From positions 1,984,001-2,048,000 of the forward strand of contig OZ017766.1 in assembly GCA_963969345.1 (NCBI GenBank): a stretch of DNA of 64,000 nucleotides. The letters run 5' to 3'. How positions within the stretch are numbered: the first letter of the stretch is position 1; every line of letters starts with the position of its first letter. Below are positions 22,230 through 32,898 of the stretch, in pieces. The notes beneath the pieces are model-generated. The model was not told the origin of the DNA. It did not search any database and saw only the letters and a program-made list of their open reading frames with translations. The translations under genes and the position numbers were made by a program. This DNA comes from Turbatrix aceti. Lineage: Eukaryota > Nematoda > Chromadorea > Rhabditida > Panagrolaimidae.

Positions 22230-24675
22230 ATGGTCTGGAATCGGCGGCACACGCTTCTCTTCAACAAGCAGAAGTTTGCTCCCGACAAGGTAAGTCGACG
22301 GGCGCTTCTCCTGCGCCCGGTTGCTTTGTCTCTCTGGACACGGGGAAATCGAATTACACGTCCTGCAAGAATGCCCGCTGCCGTTACCCCTCGCTGAGCC
22401 CTCCCGGGTAATTGTTTCGCACAGCACGGAACTGTCTGCTTTATGAAGGACTCTCAGCTTGCTTCGTCGTTGTCTTTTTGCGGGCTGTCACAGGTCATTG
22501 AGTTGTCCGGCACAAACGCACAATTGAATTTTATCTGGCTGCCAGGGCCCGTCCCGGGTAAAGCGATTATCCGTGTCAACGATTTGCCTGTGCCTGAGAA
22601 CCGCCAAAAAGGCAGTCCTGGATCCAACCAAAAAACAGATTGTGTTGTTTTCTCTGCAAACGGGGGGGGGGGCACAATCAAATTTTATCACTGGGGGACG
22701 GAAAAGCCGTCGGCGATGACGAATAGCGGATTACGGCACTTTTTAGGTGGCACCGTACTTTCTGCATATCATGATGGTAATCGCCGTCGCGGCTTACGTC
22801 CTGCTAGGGGCGTTCGCCATCCGCTCCATCGAGGCGACCGCTGTGGTAAAAAAACAAGACACAGAACACGTTTTCATGACGAAAGTAAGCCCTTTTTTCC
22901 TGTTTGTTGTCTTTGGTCGCGTCTTAAGTGGGCCGCCTGTGTTTTTGCCCCTCCAATCGTGCCGAGTGCCGCCATCAACGGACAATAATTGCAGAACGAG
23001 AGGCTGGAGCACGCGAGAGAGCAGCTCCTGCAACGGGTCAGCAACGACAGCACGGGGTCGGCCGAGGCCGTCGAGGGCAGGCGAGTGAAGCGAGTCGCGG
23101 TGCGCAGCGACAAACGTACGTAACTGCATTTTCCTGGTTTTCAAGAAGTCCGGGGTTTCAGTGGCCAGGTCCAGGCAGTGTGTGAAGGCGGCGCTGCGCC
23201 AGATCGCGCACCAATCCAAGTGCCACAAAGACATGCTCAAGACCAACGTCATGGCCCAGCTCGACGACTGCTACGTCGAGGACCTGCGAAGGGTCGTGCG
23301 GCGTGCTCAGGAGCCGCCGGTGGAAGCGGCTGAGTCGGTGACCCCGCAGGCGGCGGAAGACAACGTCGAATGGGTCTACTGGCCCATGAACGACGCCGTG
23401 CTCTTCTGCTTTACCGTCATCACAACTATCGGTGAGTAGAAGCCACCACAGATTAGTTGAACGCGTTTCGCGGCGCTCCAGGGTACGGCAACGTCGCGCC
23501 ACAGACGTTCTATGGCCAGCTGTTCGTCATCGTGTACGGCCTCTTCGGCGTGCCGTTCTCGATGATGGTCATCGCCAACCTGGGCAAATTCATGGCGGAG
23601 TTGCTCAAGCGCTGGACGAAGCCTTTTGCCATCATTGGCAGGCAGATCTACCGGCGCTGCATCCGAAAAAAGAAGACGGACCAGGTGCAGCTCGTCACCA
23701 AGGAGACCGGCTCGAAGGACGTCGAGGCCACTGGCGACAGCGACAGCGACAAAAACAACAATGGCAGCAGTGTGAAGCGTGTCACGTTCGAGGACACTGC
23801 GTCCGACGACTTGCAAGCCGTCGAGGAAGGCGGCACCGCCGAAGAGGACGAAGAGGGCCTCGGCGAAGGCGAGGACGACGAAACCAACGTGCACCAGGAC
23901 ACGGCGTCCCTGTTCATCGCGTTCGTGCTCTACGTCGTCATCGGGTCCGTCATCATCTCCTCCTACGAGCCCGAGATGGACGTTTTCAAGGCGATCTACT
24001 ACACGTTTGTCTCCCTCACGACCATCGGTCTGGGCGACGTGGTGCCCAAAAGGTTGGCTGCGGCTTTGGTCGGTGCCCATTAATGTTTTTTTCAGCCAGA
24101 GCTACCTCGTCTTCACCCTCATCTACATAGCCGTGGGCCTCGCGCTCACGACCATCGCCATCGAGATCGCCTCGGACTACCTCAAAAAGCTGCACTACTT
24201 TGGTCGCAAGATGGAGAACGTCGGAAACGTTCAGATCTGGTTCGGCGGCAAAAAGTGGGTTTTTTTGTCTGCGCAGGTATCGTAACCCCTCTTTTGCAGG
24301 CTGTCGATGAAGCAGCTCGTCAAAAACCTCGGCGACCAGTTCAACCTTCCGGTAAGCGAGTTGGAAACCCTCAACCTGGACAAGTTCGTCGACGACGCCA
24401 TCAAGGTGGAGCAGGGCGAGCTGGCGTCGCTGCGCAACTCGCAGTACCCCTACGGCATAAAGCCCATCTTCATCACCGACTTCAAGGGCTGCGTCGACAG
24501 CAGCGCCATCTTCGCCGACGAGGACGAGCGCTACATCGTGTACGCGTACAAGAAGGGCAACCACTACACGGACCCCAACGGCAACATCCTGCCCCCTCCC
24601 CCCGACCTGCCGCCGCCCGTCGACAGCAACGGAAACATCGTTGACGGCGAAGGAAACGATGACGACGCGGCCTGA
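22230..24675 (+). CDS. twk: Two-pore-domain K+ channel (TWK/K2P)
   Basis: Background K+ channel subunit that works as a dimer in the plasma membrane. Exons 22230..22289, 22747..22884, 22995..23115, 23162..23431, 23482..24052, 24096..24254 and 24300..24675 give 564 residues with this first exon. Order: short N-terminus; M1 (FLHIMMVIAVAAYVLLGAF); extracellular cap with paired Cys; first pore loop TVITTIGYGN; M2; a cytosolic linker with a long Asp/Glu stretch between M2 and M3; M3; second pore loop LTTIGLGD; M4; an acidic, proline-rich tail. GYG and GLG are normal K2P selectivity filters. The acidic linker is unusually long. Upstream alternative first exons are described separately. Nematodes have many twk genes and the orthologue cannot be named. 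Confidence 0.92.
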
Positions 24676-25245
24676 CGCGTCCTCCAAACGGTGGTGCAAA
24701 TGACGGATTTTACGTGAATTTTGTTGCGAATCAGAGTGAAAATAAAAAAATCATCAAAATGCCATTGCATGAAAAAAAATTATGTTCGTTTTTGTTGCGT
24801 TGCATTTTGTCTAATTACATTTTTCATGGTTTTTGAAGAATTTGTATGAATTGTGGAAGTTAGACAAAATGCAACGCATATTTTTCAGCGGACATCGCCA
24901 AGTCAAAATTTTGGGATACAAAAAGGACACAATTATTTTTTCAGTCTCGGATTCTAAAATTTTTCTAATTCTAATATTTTAATAAAAATTGCTACGCCAA
25001 ATGTTTCGGGTAAGTCAGAAACAACTACAGTTTTTTTGCCTGAAAGGGCCTCGAGACTCTGGAATCAAGCAGTCGAGCAAGTGACTCAGATGAGCTCGAC
25101 TCGGCTCGAACTCGAACTCGTTCAAATTCGAGTGCTCGAAAACAACTCCGGTTTCAAATATACAGAAGCTTGGCGTCCCGCGACGAACAGGTTCGCTTTT
25201 TGATGACTTGCGCCATGAAAAGGGGTCGTTCGTATCTTTCATTTC
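24676..25245. other. Intergenic, AT-rich with an inverted repeat
   Basis: Downstream of the K+ channel, with AATAAA-like signals near 24740. It contains the hairpin at 24796-24878. A stretch rich in TCGA/CTCGA words near 25050-25145 is low-complexity without a clear period. No gene. Confidence 0.45.
24796..24878. repeat. Perfect 19-bp inverted repeat (hairpin)
   Basis: Arms 24796-24814 (TGCGTTGCATTTTGTCTAA) and 24860-24878 are exact reverse complements separated by 45 nt. The transcript would form a strong stem. It lies about 120 bp downstream of the K+ channel stop. A small transposon remnant, a 3'-UTR structure or a hairpin RNA precursor are all possible. Confidence 0.8.
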
Positions 25246-27707
25246 ATGCTGCCCTTTTCCCGTCTGTTTACACCGGTAATCCGTCGTATAACTTGTACTC
25301 GTTCTGTTGCAGCACGGGTCATGTCCGCTGTCGTCGACAAGAACCTCTACATCCTGCCGAAGGATACGCCCGTCGTGCAGCTTGACTGTGCCACGGCGTT
25401 CAACAGTGGGTGGTCTTGCTTGGTTGTTATCTTAGGCGGCGTCCTTTTTAGACCTCACCGATAAGGAGAAACGGTATGCGCATCATCTGGCTACCGCATC
25501 GGCCGTCGGGCAACTGATCGTCTTTGCCCAGGTGTCCCCCGAGGCGCCCATCGTCTTCGTCGCTCTCCACCAACTCTTCAAGCACGAAACCGTGCAGCAG
25601 GTCAAGGACCGTGCGTTGGCTGCTGGCTGGACCGAAGACGACTTCAGTGCGCTGCTGGTCTACGCCGCTGGCTTCTACGGCAACGGCGGCAACTACAAAG
25701 GCTTCGGGGACACCAAGATCGTCCCCGAAGTCGACCAGGCCAAGTTGACCGCCTTGCTGAAGGCTTCGGTGGCCTTCCAGAAGGCGCCTAAGCTGGCCGC
25801 AGCCTGGGACGCGGCCGTTGGTTCCATTTACTCGTTGGAGCCCGGTGTTCTGACGCTCGGGTTCGGTAACGAGGTTGGAATTGTCTTTGACCTATCGTTC
25901 TCACTTTTTTTTATTCCAGGGCGTGACGACCTACCACACCCGGAACATCACGAAGAAAGACACCGAGCTCGTTGACCGTTTTATGGCGTCCAAGCACCTC
26001 GAAGCGTGGAACACGCGCTTGCTCAAGGAGGAGGGTGCTGACGGCAAAGCTACGTTCACGATCCGGCTCGCGGCGCCGCCCCAGGTCGCTGCCAAGACCG
26101 AGGAGCACAAGTTTGAGGACGCGACCATCCGCATCGTCCGAGACGACTACGGCCGGCTTCTTTCTCTTGTGAGCGCGGAACTCGAGAAAGCCGCGGTGAG
26201 TTGTCTGAATCCGTCGACGTCGTCTGACCCGCCAGTTTCAGTTGGACGCGGCAAATGAGAACCAGTCGAAGATGCTGCACCATTACTCGGCGAGTTTCAA
26301 GACTGGTGAGTTGGCGGAGCACAAGGAGGGCTCTCGCTGGTGGATCCGGGATCTGAACCCCGCTATCGAGTCCTACATCGGCTTCGTCGAAAACTACCGC
26401 GATCCCGCGGGAACGCGCTCCGAATTCGAAGGCTTTGTCGCCGCGGTGAACAAACTGACCTCGGCTAAGTTCAAGACCCTGGTCGATCGTGCCGAGGAGA
26501 TCCTGGTTCGCCTGCCCTGGGGCAAGGCGTACGAGAAGGACCGCTTCCTCAAGCCGGACTTCACCGCCCTCGATGTCATCTACTTTGGCTCCAGTGGCAT
26601 TCCGTCAGGCATCAACATTCCCAACTGTGAGTTTGGACATTTCTGGCAAAAAAACACGGTGCTTTTTTCTCAGACGACGACATCCGCCAGGACATTGGAT
26701 TCAAAAACGTGTCTTTGGGCAACGTGATCTCCGCGATGCCGAAGCAGAAGATTGAGTTTCTCTCTGCCGAGGACGAGGCGCTGTTCATCAAGCACTTCAA
26801 GGACTCCTTCGAGGTGCAGGTCGGTCTCCACGAGTTGCTGGGCCACGGCTCCGGGAAGCTCTTTATCGCCGACGGCGCGGAGTACAACTTCGATAAGGAC
26901 AACGTCAAAGACCTCGTCACGGGCGGCCCCGTGACTTCGTGGTACAAGAAGGGCGAGACGTGGGGCAGCAAGTTTGGTGCCTTCAGCGGCCCGTACGAGG
27001 AGTGCCGCGCCGAGGCTGTCGGGTATTTCCTCTGCTGCTACGACGACATCATGAAGTGAGTTGCGTGTCTTCTTTGACTTTGACGCCCTGTGCTTTGCAG
27101 GATTTTCGGGTACGAAGGCGCCCTCGCCGAGGAGGTGCGCTACGTTAACTGGCTCAGTGAAATCCGCAGCGGGCTGACTGGGCTCGAGTTCTACCAGCCG
27201 GAGGCTAAGAAATGGGGCCAGGCGCATTGCTTCGCCCGTTACGTGCTCCTCAAGGTAGCCCTGGCTGCGGGCGAGGGCTTCGTCACCATCGAAGAGGTCA
27301 CCGCCGCCGACGGCAAGCCCGATCTCCGCTACCGCCTCGACCGCACCAAAATCCAGTCCGTCGGCAAACCGGCCATCGAAGCTTTCCTCAAACTCCTCCA
27401 GGCGTACAAGTCGACGGGAGATGCCGAGGGCGGCATCAAGCTCTTCACCGAGACCGGCGCCGTCGGCCCCACCGAGCTGCGTTGGCGCGAAGTCGTCGTC
27501 GCTCGCCGCAAGCCGAGGCGCGTCTTCGTGCAGTCCGTGTCCCGTCTCGACGGGAAGGGCGGCGTAGCGCTGCGGTCGTATCCCGAGACAGCGGCCGGCG
27601 TCGTCGAATCCTTTGTCGACCGCCACACGGAAGAGAGCGTGGCGGCCTTGCTCGACTACTTCCTGCAGTACTCAGAGGCCTACGGCATCACGGTGAAGGG
27701 CAACTAG
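25246..27707 (+). CDS. dpp3: Dipeptidyl peptidase III
   Basis: Zinc exopeptidase that removes dipeptides from peptide N-termini, normally cytosolic. Exons 25246..25405, 25452..25873, 25920..26195, 26242..26626, 26674..27055 and 27101..27707 give 743 residues (human 737). The M49 zinc motif HELLGH is at 26829-26846, and the third zinc ligand lies in the following [10 protein letters not shown] segment. VSYNxG-like NIPNYDDIR and SLGNV segments also match the family. Two starts are possible. ATG 25246 adds a basic, Arg-rich leader resembling a mitochondrial presequence. ATG 25321 follows a GTTGCAG acceptor by 8 nt and would be the start of a trans-spliced cytosolic form of 718 residues. Confidence 0.95.
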
Positions 27708-27910
27708 ACTGTGAATTGTGGTTTTGGTGTAGTTTATTGTTCAAAACGGTGCGGACTATGGTAAAACATGAATCATCGGTAAAGTGTGGACCGTGTTGAA
27801 ATGAAGCCGGCTTTTGATTGGGGGAACGTAACCTGACGAGTGTGAAAACAAGAGGCGCGGGGTGAGGGTGGGGGTATGATACAGCAGCGGGCGGGGGCAA
27901 AGCGACAGAA

Positions 27911-28318
27911 TCATTCGACGGCGGTGATGTCGTCCTTCTCGAGCAGCTCGAAGGAGTCCTCGATGGCGGAGTCGGCAGAGGTGCCGGAGGAGGTCTCGCA
28001 GGTGTCCATGTTGATGGCCTTGATGCTGAGGCACTCGAGCACGACGCGACCCTCCTTGCCCTTCTGGTCCTCGTTCTCGGCCTCGTCGTAGATCCAGCCG
28101 AGCTTCGCGTCGCAGCCCTTGCAGAAGACGTCGCGGATGTGGTAGACGCCCGTGATCATGTCGCGCTTCTCGATGTCGCCGTAGATGGTGTTCTCGACCT
28201 TGTTGAAAAAGTACGCGGGCCCCGTCGAGCCGCGGAAGTACTTGGAGATGATCTCCTTCGTAGATGAGAGGTACGTGCCGCACTCGGCGCAGTCGTACTG
28301 GACACTTTCTTTGCCCAT
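27911..28318 (-). CDS. ypel5: Yippee-like protein (YPEL5 type)
   Basis: A 135-residue zinc-binding protein with the Yippee fold. Two CxxC pairs are seen (YDCAECGTYL and FCKGCDAKL), followed by GWIYDEAENEDQ and KEGRVVLE, as in YPEL5, a component tied to the CTLH/GID ubiquitin ligase. The acidic Ser/Thr-rich tail (about 25 residues) is longer than in vertebrates. The start at 28318 is chosen because a TTTCAG acceptor lies 6 nt upstream, consistent with trans-splicing. The open frame continues upstream without homology. Convergent with dpp3, about 200 bp apart. Confidence 0.9.
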   Translation of the reverse strand: MGKESVQYDCAECGTYLSSTKEIISKYFRGSTGPAYFFNKVENTIYGDIEKRDMITGVYHIRDVFCKGCDAKLGWIYDEAENEDQKGKEGRVVLECLSIKAINMDTCETSSGTSADSAIEDSFELLEKDDITAVE

Positions 28319-28327
28319 GGTGATCTG

Positions 28328-29494
28328 AAAGAGCACACCTGTACTGCCGCGGCTGTCAACGACGTCGCGCGCGTCGGCCTGGGACAAGCCACCCTCAAGT
28401 CTGTCAGTTTCGCGTCGGAATTCCCGTTTTCAGCACGAAGCACCAGCGCGTGCATCGGGCACTTGCACGGCCCTTCTACACATATTGGCGGCGACTTCAG
28501 AGCTCATTATGCGTCTTATTAGTATGAATTATTACGTCGAGCGTCGGTCGCAATAAACGACGCCTCGTGCTAACTTTGAAGGTGGAGCAAACAACGACCC
28601 TCGCCTCGTGGTAAACAAAAACACCCAGTCGGGCCATGATGCGTTCGGGGCCCTCTGCTCAGTCAGCGCAAAAAGGAGAATCGGCTTCAATTCCAAACTT
28701 TACCGCGGAAAAGAACGCGATCTTTGCTCATCAAAGTTCCGTTCGACCCCGAAACCAATCAAAACGAAAAAATGGCTCCGAGCTGCTCCTCGTGGGAGAT
28801 CCAGGTGGATATGATGAAATCAAAAACGTTAAAAAGCACTCGGGGGTTCGGCACAAGCCAACGATTAAAAAACTGGCGAGCTGAGAAGAAGCACAACGAA
28901 ACAGGGAGCAAAACTAATGGTTATGCCCAGACAACGACAACGAGGTGATCGAAGGTGCGCAGCGGCCCTATCACAGCCAGGCAGTCAGCTGGTTGACTGA
29001 CACCGCCGCAGTGAACTCACGAGACCCCTGCAGCACCATCCAAAACACGGGACACACAGACACGCAGAAAAAAGCCGGGCACGACAGCCAGCACGCGGCG
29101 ACGCTCGTCGCGCTGCTTTGTACGACAATCAATTCGGTTGTGCGGCTGTCGGGCGCTCCAGGCTTCCACTTTCGCTGCGATGCTGCCAGCCGCACCCCCC
29201 TCCTTCCCGTCCCCTCCCCAAATTGACTGCAGACAGCCAGGCAGTCAGCTGGGACGATGCGGGACTCGCAAGGACACGCACGCAGACAACGTTGTCTGCG
29301 AAGGAAGGCAGGGCAAGAACCGCAAACAAGCAGCCACCCCCAGGCAAAGTTTTTTTCGCGACGAGAACATCAAAATCGCACTTTTTCAAGAAATGCAACA
29401 TTATTGACAGGTGATCTGCAGACACCGCGTGATTTACGGCATGCATGCATAGCCAGCTCGTCAACGTTGTTTACCAGGGTAGACCACCGTCAGC
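28328..29494. other. Intergenic, no gene seen
   Basis: Between the divergent yippee-like gene and PINK1. It holds two copies of a roughly 19-bp direct repeat (CAGCCAGGCAGTCAGCTGG) near 28974 and 29234, and a 20-bp palindrome at 29281-29300 (CGCAGACAACGTTGTCTGCG). These could be binding sites; nothing else is recognised. Confidence 0.45.
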
Positions 29495-32123
29495 ATGCTC
29501 AAAAAAGTGGTCCATGTAGCTTCCAGACTGGGTCAGCGGGTGGGTCTCGTGGTTCCCATGTGACTTGCTGACTGTTTTCGTTTGCAGATCGCGATCTCCT
29601 TCGGACGGACCTCGCTGCAGGCTCCGGTCGTGAAGGTTGCCACCAAGGCCGCCGCCCGGGGAGTTGTGCGCGTCCCGTACGCACGTAATCTGTTCCTCCG
29701 TACAGTGAGTTGTTTTTTCGCGATGAGAGTCTGGAAAATCGTTTCTTTCGCAGTTCCAACGTACAATCCGCTCCAGTCGGCTCTTTATCCGTCCTTTGGC
29801 CACCCTTCATTATCAGAACTATCAGAATTACTTCAACCAACGACAAAGAAATCGATTTAGAGGCCTCCGAAGCATCTACAAGCGTCCGGGAGGTGGCGTT
29901 GTCGAGCGAATCCGCGTGAGTCCCTTGCTGGCTTTAAATGAGCCATGGCTTCTTCGTTTTAGGACCTCTTTGGCCAAAATGCGCGCTACAATCGGAGTTT
30001 GGCGGTGACGGAATATCCAGACCGACTTGACGGCTATGACATCGGTAAGAGCACACAAATCATTTTTTTAAAGACCTGGCATTTGCAGGTAATCACATTG
30101 CCACCGGCTGTTCAGGTGCCGTCTATGAACTCCGCCGCAAGAACCCAGACGTCCCGTTCGAGACCGCCGTGCCGTTGACCGCGGCGGAGTCCTTCAAAGC
30201 GTACCCACTCGCCCTGAAGGTCGTCTTCAACTACGACTTTTCTCGTCCCGAGTACGTCTTTCTCGAAGACATGGGCCCCGAACTCGTCGCGATGCCCCGC
30301 ATCCCCTCCGTGCTTCGGCAGGGCAGCATTCGGCGGATGCGGACGGTGCCGCATCATCACCCGAACATCATCAAGGTGCATGCCGCCTTCACCGACGTCA
30401 TGCCGTTGCTTCGGGGCGCCCGGGATCAGTTTCCCGCCGCCCTGCCCGGCGAGCACGACTTCATCGAGTACAGCACCGAGCCCAGGACCCTGTTCATCGT
30501 CATGAAGCGGTACCACATGACTCTGCGTGACTACGTCGTCAACTGCAAGCGCAACTACTGGACGTCGCGCGTTCTGTTCGGGCAGCTGCTCGAAGCCATC
30601 GTTTTTCTCCACAAAAGCGTCATCGCCCACCGGGACCTCAAGTCGGACAACATCCTGGTTGAATTTGACACCGAGAGTTAGTTTTGGATTTTGCTGGGGC
30701 TGAAAACCATCGATTTTGGTTTTATTGAGCGAAATTTGCTTTCAGACGAAATTCCGCACCTCGCTGTGACGGATTTTGGCTGTGCCCTGGCCACGGGATC
30801 CTTCGACCTGCCCTACCATGATACCTACGTCTACGTCGGCGGCAATCTGGCTCTGCGGGCCCCGGAAGTCGCGCGTGCCAAGCCCGGCCCCGGGAAACAG
30901 GTAAACTTTGAGCTCTCTGACCTCTGGGCTGCCGGCACCCTCGGCTACGAAATATTTACTCGGTTTGTCTCTGCGCCTCATGTTTTTTGTTTACGCTCGC
31001 GGCTTCAGCTCCAACCCTTTCTACCATAAGCTGCACAGCGGGACCTACTCCGAGGCAGACCTCCCGACGCTCCCGAGACGAGTGAACTACGCCGTCAAAC
31101 AGGTCATTTCGAAGGTGCTCAGCATCGACCCGGCTGCTGTGAGTCGCTTTTCTGATGCGCAGACCTGTTTAAACTGGTTTTTCAGAGGCCTAAGCCGGAG
31201 GTGGCTGCGAACGTCGTGTCCATCTCGCTCTTCCGCTACGGCCAGGATGTGCGGGCTTTTCTCGAGGAGTGCGGTCTGTCCATGGACTGGAACGTCGCCG
31301 ACTTGAAAGCCTCCTTTTCAAAGACGCTCAAAGCCGTGGGTTTAATTCAGGGTTGCGAAGATGGGATTCCCCGGGAGATTCCCCGGGGAATATTCCCGGG
31401 AATCCCCGGGGATTCCCCCACCTTTGCCAAATTCCCCCCAAAATTCCCCGGGAAACTTCCGAAAAAATTAAGAAAAGTAAAAGGATGTGATTATTTTTTT
31501 TGAAGTTTGCCAATTGGGCTTCAAATCTCGCTTTAATGTGAAAGTTATGTTGCAATTTTAATGCACGTTAATAAATAGACCGTTTTTGGTGTGTTTTTTT
31601 TTATTTTAGACCTCGTTTTAGACGCATGGCTTTATTTGGACGCGGGGAATTTGAAAGGGGATTCCCTGGGGAATCTCCGGGAATCCCCCGGGAATATTCC
31701 CCCATTTTTCATTCCCCGGGGAATTTCGCAACCCTGGTTTAATTACTTGCTATTTTTTTATCTGAAATGGCGTCTTTCAGCTGGGAAAGAAGTTTGAGCA
31801 GAAACTGGACAACGTGACGGGGCTCTACGCCGCGGAGACGATCGTGAGTCGACTGATCAGTCCGTCTGTTATCAGTCCCGCCGAACTGCAGGTTTGTTGT
31901 CTGTCTGGTCCGGGCTGATCTTTGAGGCGTTGCTCAACACTTTGTTTTTGTTTAGCTCCGCGCCACCTTCCTCGCCCGGCTAGACCGCGACGACATCTGG
32001 CCCGCGATGGAGTACTTCTTCGACGAGGACGCCTACGCCGCGTCGACGCACGCCTCCTCGCGTTCGAGCCGGGCCGCTTCGTCAGCAGGAAGCAGGACGC
32101 TGAGCTCCGCCGTGACCGCGTAG
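29495..32123 (+). CDS. pink-1: PINK1-like mitochondrial Ser/Thr kinase
   Basis: Kinase that marks damaged mitochondria for removal. Exons 29495..29539, 29588..29704, 29754..29915, 29963..30044, 30089..30676, 30746..30962, 31009..31138, 31186..31335, 31781..31891 and 31956..32123 give 589 residues. The first 40 residues (MLKKVVHVASRLGQR...) are a basic presequence. The kinase domain starts with a Gly-rich loop (IATGCSGAVYE), ALKVVFNYD with the ATP-binding Lys, long family-type N-lobe insertions, catalytic HRDLKSDN, the metal-binding DFG as VTDFGCAL, and the APE segment. A C-terminal extension follows, as in PINK1. The GTGAGT at 31844 is taken as coding because the readthrough continues a helix. 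Intron 8 (31336-31780) contains a hAT-like MITE. Confidence 0.9.
31348..31736. mobile_element. hAT-like MITE in a PINK1 intron (389 bp)
   Basis: Terminal inverted repeat CAGGGTTGCGAA begins at 31348, and its complement TTCGCAACCCTG ends at 31736. The element is flanked by an exact 8-bp target duplication, GTTTAATT (31340-31347 and 31737-31744). An 8-bp duplication and CAGGG ends are typical of hAT-superfamily transposons. The subterminal regions are built from repeated TTCCCCGGGGAA-like palindromes. No transposase frame, so non-autonomous. Confidence 0.9.
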
Positions 32124-32898
32124 GCCAGGCGGCGTTATCGGACATCGGTTTGCTTCGCTGGCCGATAACGCGGCGATCGACTGAGTGGTTGTTTATCTCT
32201 GCGACGTGCCTGTACAGCCTTTTTCAATCGTGCGTTGCGAGTTTCGGCCAAAACGTGTTCTTCGTGTCATAGGCGTATTTTTGTGTAAAATAAAGTTTTT
32301 GCGTGCCAGAGCCGTCGCCGGCGACCCACAGATTGATGACAGGAGTTGCCTCGCTCCCGCGCTACCTTGCTGCCGCCTCCGCTCCGCTAGTGATGCTCGG
32401 CGACCTCCTCAACGACCTCAATTACGAGTAGGAGTCGGGGTCGACCGCGATCATCTTCCCATGATAATCGGATCCTCAGTTAAGCGCTACGGCACTTTCC
32501 AAGTCCATAGACGCCGTTCAGCCATTGCCACTCAATCCAGGGCAACCGGGCGTCTTCAAAAGGCCAGTAAGGTGAGTTGGGCTTGGGATGGTCAAATCTG
32601 GAGCAACGCATGAGTCTGTCTTTTTTTCCGGGCAAAAAAGGCTGCTGAGGGCGAACGCGGGCGATTTGGGGTGGCATCGGTTTGTACCTGATTTGCAGAT
32701 GTCTGACGTCAGTGCCGGTGTGAATCAGCGGCCTGGGCCCCGGTTGCCGGTTACCGGGAGCCGGTATGGCCGGCGCGTCCATAAATTTTCGGGATTATGC
32801 GGGGCCGTGACGCATTCGCCGCTTTGCTCTTTTGTTTATCGCATTCGCGGTCCCAGCAGCGGGCCTGCCTTATCGCTCGCTAGCAGCAGCAGTCGAAA
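32124..32898 (+). other. Intergenic; possible upstream TRPML exon
   Basis: A 10-bp inverted repeat (GCGTTATCGG / CCGATAACGC) lies just after the PINK1 stop, about 32134-32170. ATG at 32461 opens a 37-codon basic exon ending at a strong AAG|GTGAGT donor at 32571, in the phase needed to join the TRPML second exon at 32993. It may be an alternative first exon. No other gene seen. Confidence 0.35.

Noticed and set aside
22443..22493. Possible fourth first exon of the K+ channel (17 codons, phase 0)
   Set aside because: The following GTCATT is a poor donor compared with the GTAAGT and GTTTGT of the other exons.
26670..27626. Minus-strand open frame of 318 codons opposite DPP3
   Set aside because: Antisense shadow of DPP3; composition and lack of domains show it is not coding.
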